Source: Candidatus Scatomorpha stercoravium (GTDB taxonomy: Bacteria; Bacillota; Clostridia; Oscillospirales; Oscillospiraceae). From it: DNA of 7,537 nucleotides. The notes beneath the pieces are model-generated. The model was given only the letters and a program-made list of their open reading frames with translations, had not been told where the DNA came from and ran no database searches. The DNA lies in assembly GCA_018716005.1 (NCBI GenBank), contig DVKN01000205.1, positions 1 to 7,537 of the forward strand. Reading direction: 5' to 3'. Numbering within the stretch: position 1 is the first letter of the stretch; the number at the start of each line of letters is the position of its first letter. The position numbers were made by a program, and so were the translations under genes. Of this stretch, positions 6,147-7,537 are shown one piece after another.

Positions 6147-7036
6147 TGAAAAGAGGCCCGCTGCTGGTATTGACGAGCTATATCCTCTGGGGATTGCTGC
6201 CGATATTCTGGAAGCTGCTCGCGGATGTGGACAGCTTCTATACGCTCGCCTGCCGGGTGGTTTTCTCGCTCGCCGTGAGCGCGGCGCTGCTGCCGGCGTT
6301 CAGGGCCGGGGGCAAGGCCGCCGCGGCGCTGCGCAGCGGGCGCCTCGTGGGGCTCATGTTCTGCTGCGGCGTGCTCATAACCTTCAACTGGGGCGTGCTC
6401 ATCTACTGCGTCTCCGCCGGGCGGGTGCTGGACGTCAGCCTCGCTTACTACATCAACCCGCTGCTGGCCATACTCGTGGGCTTCGTCTGCTTCGGGGAGA
6501 GGCTCACGCCGGCGCAGTGGGCCTCCTGCGCCATCGCCGCCGCGGGCGTGGCCGCGCCGATGCTCATGGCGGGCGAGTTCCCCGTTCTCGCCGTGCTCTG
6601 CGGCCTCTCCTTCGCGCTCTACGGCGCGGTCAAGAAGAGGGCGGACATACCCGGCGAGATTTCCACCTTCATGGAGACGCTGCTTATGGCCCCCTTCGCG
6701 CTCGCGTTCATCGCGTTCAGCGAGATTAACGGCGGCCCGGTCGCCTCGGGCCTCGTATCCGGCTGGCGGCTGCTGCTCCTGCCCGCGGCGGGGCTCGTGA
6801 CCTTCCTCCCCGTCTACCTGTATTCGGCCGGGATAAGGGACACGGACATGGGCCTCTCCGGCGTGCTTATGTATGTGAACCCGACGCTCCAGCTGCTTGT
6901 CGGGCTGCTGTACGGCGAGCGCCTGGGCGCGGATATGCTCGTCACCTTCTGCTGCGTGTGGGCGGCCACGGCCATCTACCTCATAAGCGGCGCAAAATCT
7001 AGAAAAAAGGCGGCGGAGGCCGCCATGGAGGAATAA
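6146..7036 (+). CDS. rarD: EamA-superfamily transporter, RarD type
   Basis: The 296-residue membrane protein fits RarD in length and sequence. It has about ten hydrophobic segments in two EamA repeats (about 1-140 and 145-282). Signatures include SYILWGLLPIFWK (11-23), NWGVLIYCVSAGRVLDVSLA (81-100), YYINPLLAILVG (101-112), LSFALYGAVKK (154-164) and MYVNPTLQLLVG (242-253), the two NP motifs being the paired repeat signatures. The histidine usually found before RVVW in RarD is a cysteine here (ACRVVF, 35-40). RarD was named for chloramphenicol sensitivity in Pseudomonas, but its substrate is not established; a drug/metabolite permease is the safe description. GAGGAGG ends four bases before the ATG, which overlaps the ybeY stop by one base (TAATG). 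The C-terminus is a charged cytoplasmic tail. The gene stands where dgkA and cdd lie in B. subtilis, with no obvious link to ribosome assembly. Confidence 0.87.
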   Translation: MKRGPLLVLTSYILWGLLPIFWKLLADVDSFYTLACRVVFSLAVSAALLPAFRAGGKAAAALRSGRLVGLMFCCGVLITFNWGVLIYCVSAGRVLDVSLAYYINPLLAILVGFVCFGERLTPAQWASCAIAAAGVAAPMLMAGEFPVLAVLCGLSFALYGAVKKRADIPGEISTFMETLLMAPFALAFIAFSEINGGPVASGLVSGWRLLLLPAAGLVTFLPVYLYSAGIRDTDMGLSGVLMYVNPTLQLLVGLLYGERLGADMLVTFCCVWAATAIYLISGAKSRKKAAEAAMEE

Positions 7037-7037
7037 T

Positions 7038-7537
7038 ATGACCAGAAACGCTATGATAACCATCGCCGGCCGGCCCAACGTCGGCAAGAGCACCCTCACG
7101 AACGCCCTCGTCGGCGAGAAGGTGGCGATAGTCTCCAATAAGCCGCAGACCACGCGCGGGCGCATAACCGGCGTGGTGTCCCGCGGCGACTGCCAGTACG
7201 TTTTCATGGACACGCCCGGCTTCCACCGCGCGCGCACGCGCCTCGGCGAGTACATGGACAAGGTCGTGCGCGAGAGCGTTGCGGACGTCGACGCGGTCGT
7301 GCTGGTCATCGAGCCCATCCCCTCCGTCGGGAAGCAGGAGGCCGAGCTCATACGCCAGATAAAGGCCTCCGGCGTGCCCGCCGTGCTGGCCGTCAACAAG
7401 ATAGACACGGTGGAGAAGCCCGAGCTCCTCGCCGTCATCGCGGCCTACGCCGCCGAGCACGACTTCGCCGCCATCGTACCGGTGAGCGCGAAGCGCGGCG
7501 AGGGCCTCGACGTACTTTTTGACGAGCTGCACAAGTT
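7038..7537 (+). CDS. era: GTPase Era, N-terminal part (cut by window end)
   Basis: The frame opens with MTRNAMITIAGRPNVGKST and runs 166 complete codons to the window edge without a stop. All G motifs are present: G1 GRPNVGKST (11-19), G2 NKPQTTR (34-40), G3 DTPG (58-61), G4 NKID (120-123) and G5 SAK (150-152). The NKPQTTR switch and the LGEYM block (69-73) mark it as Era rather than Der or another TrmE-type GTPase. Era binds the 3' end of 16S rRNA through a C-terminal KH domain, which lies beyond the window, and acts in 30S assembly. Being next to ybeY and phoH fits this function. The ATG at 7038 follows the transporter stop by one base, with GGAGG (7027-7031) six bases upstream inside that gene. 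Ile codons in this part are 6 ATA, 5 ATC and no ATT. Confidence 0.96.
   Translation, partial: MTRNAMITIAGRPNVGKSTLTNALVGEKVAIVSNKPQTTRGRITGVVSRGDCQYVFMDTPGFHRARTRLGEYMDKVVRESVADVDAVVLVIEPIPSVGKQEAELIRQIKASGVPAVLAVNKIDTVEKPELLAVIAAYAAEHDFAAIVPVSAKRGEGLDVLFDELHK

Noticed and set aside
6047..7438. Long minus-strand open frame opposite rarD and era
   Set aside because: Its product is low-complexity (His, Arg, Glu, Ala) with no family features, and both genes on the other strand are well supported.

Overview
The window looks like chromosome from a high-GC, endospore-forming (or recently spore-forming) Firmicute of the Clostridia. Three genes belong to sporulation families (ylbJ, yqfC, yqfD), and the rest matches the conserved Firmicute cluster yqfC-yqfD-phoH-...-ybeY-...-era. 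G+C is high throughout, yet isoleucine is often coded by ATA, an unusual pairing. No finer placement can be made from this sequence alone.

Layout. The left part (5-1595) is on the minus strand: a small unrecognised lipoprotein gene, and upstream of it a YlbJ-type sporulation membrane protein. A 73-bp AT-richer gap (1596-1668) separates ylbJ from a rightward run that fills the rest of the window: yqfC, yqfD, phoH, an M32 carboxypeptidase, ybeY, a RarD-type EamA transporter and the first 500 bases of era. Every junction in that run is between a 4-base overlap and a 12-base gap, so it is very probably one transcription unit with several translationally coupled steps. The gap at 1596-1668 carries a candidate sigma-E-like promoter facing yqfC and a TATAAT hexamer facing ylbJ.

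How the genes fit together. YlbJ, YqfC and YqfD belong to families needed in the mother cell during sporulation. PhoH (ATPase), YbeY (rRNA-processing endoribonuclease) and Era (ribosome-assembly GTPase) form a housekeeping RNA/ribosome module that commonly follows yqfCD. In Bacillus subtilis the positions between these genes hold pgpH (yqfF) and dgkA-cdd. Here they hold an M32 metallocarboxypeptidase and a RarD-like permease, which is the main departure from the textbook arrangement.

No RNA gene, CRISPR array, mobile element, attachment site, origin or clear intrinsic terminator was seen, and I found no evidence of a wholly new system. The points most worth checking are the gene substitutions in the operon, the altered M32 motifs, an AT-rich codon island in yqfD that may hide an internal promoter, and the divergent sporulation control region.
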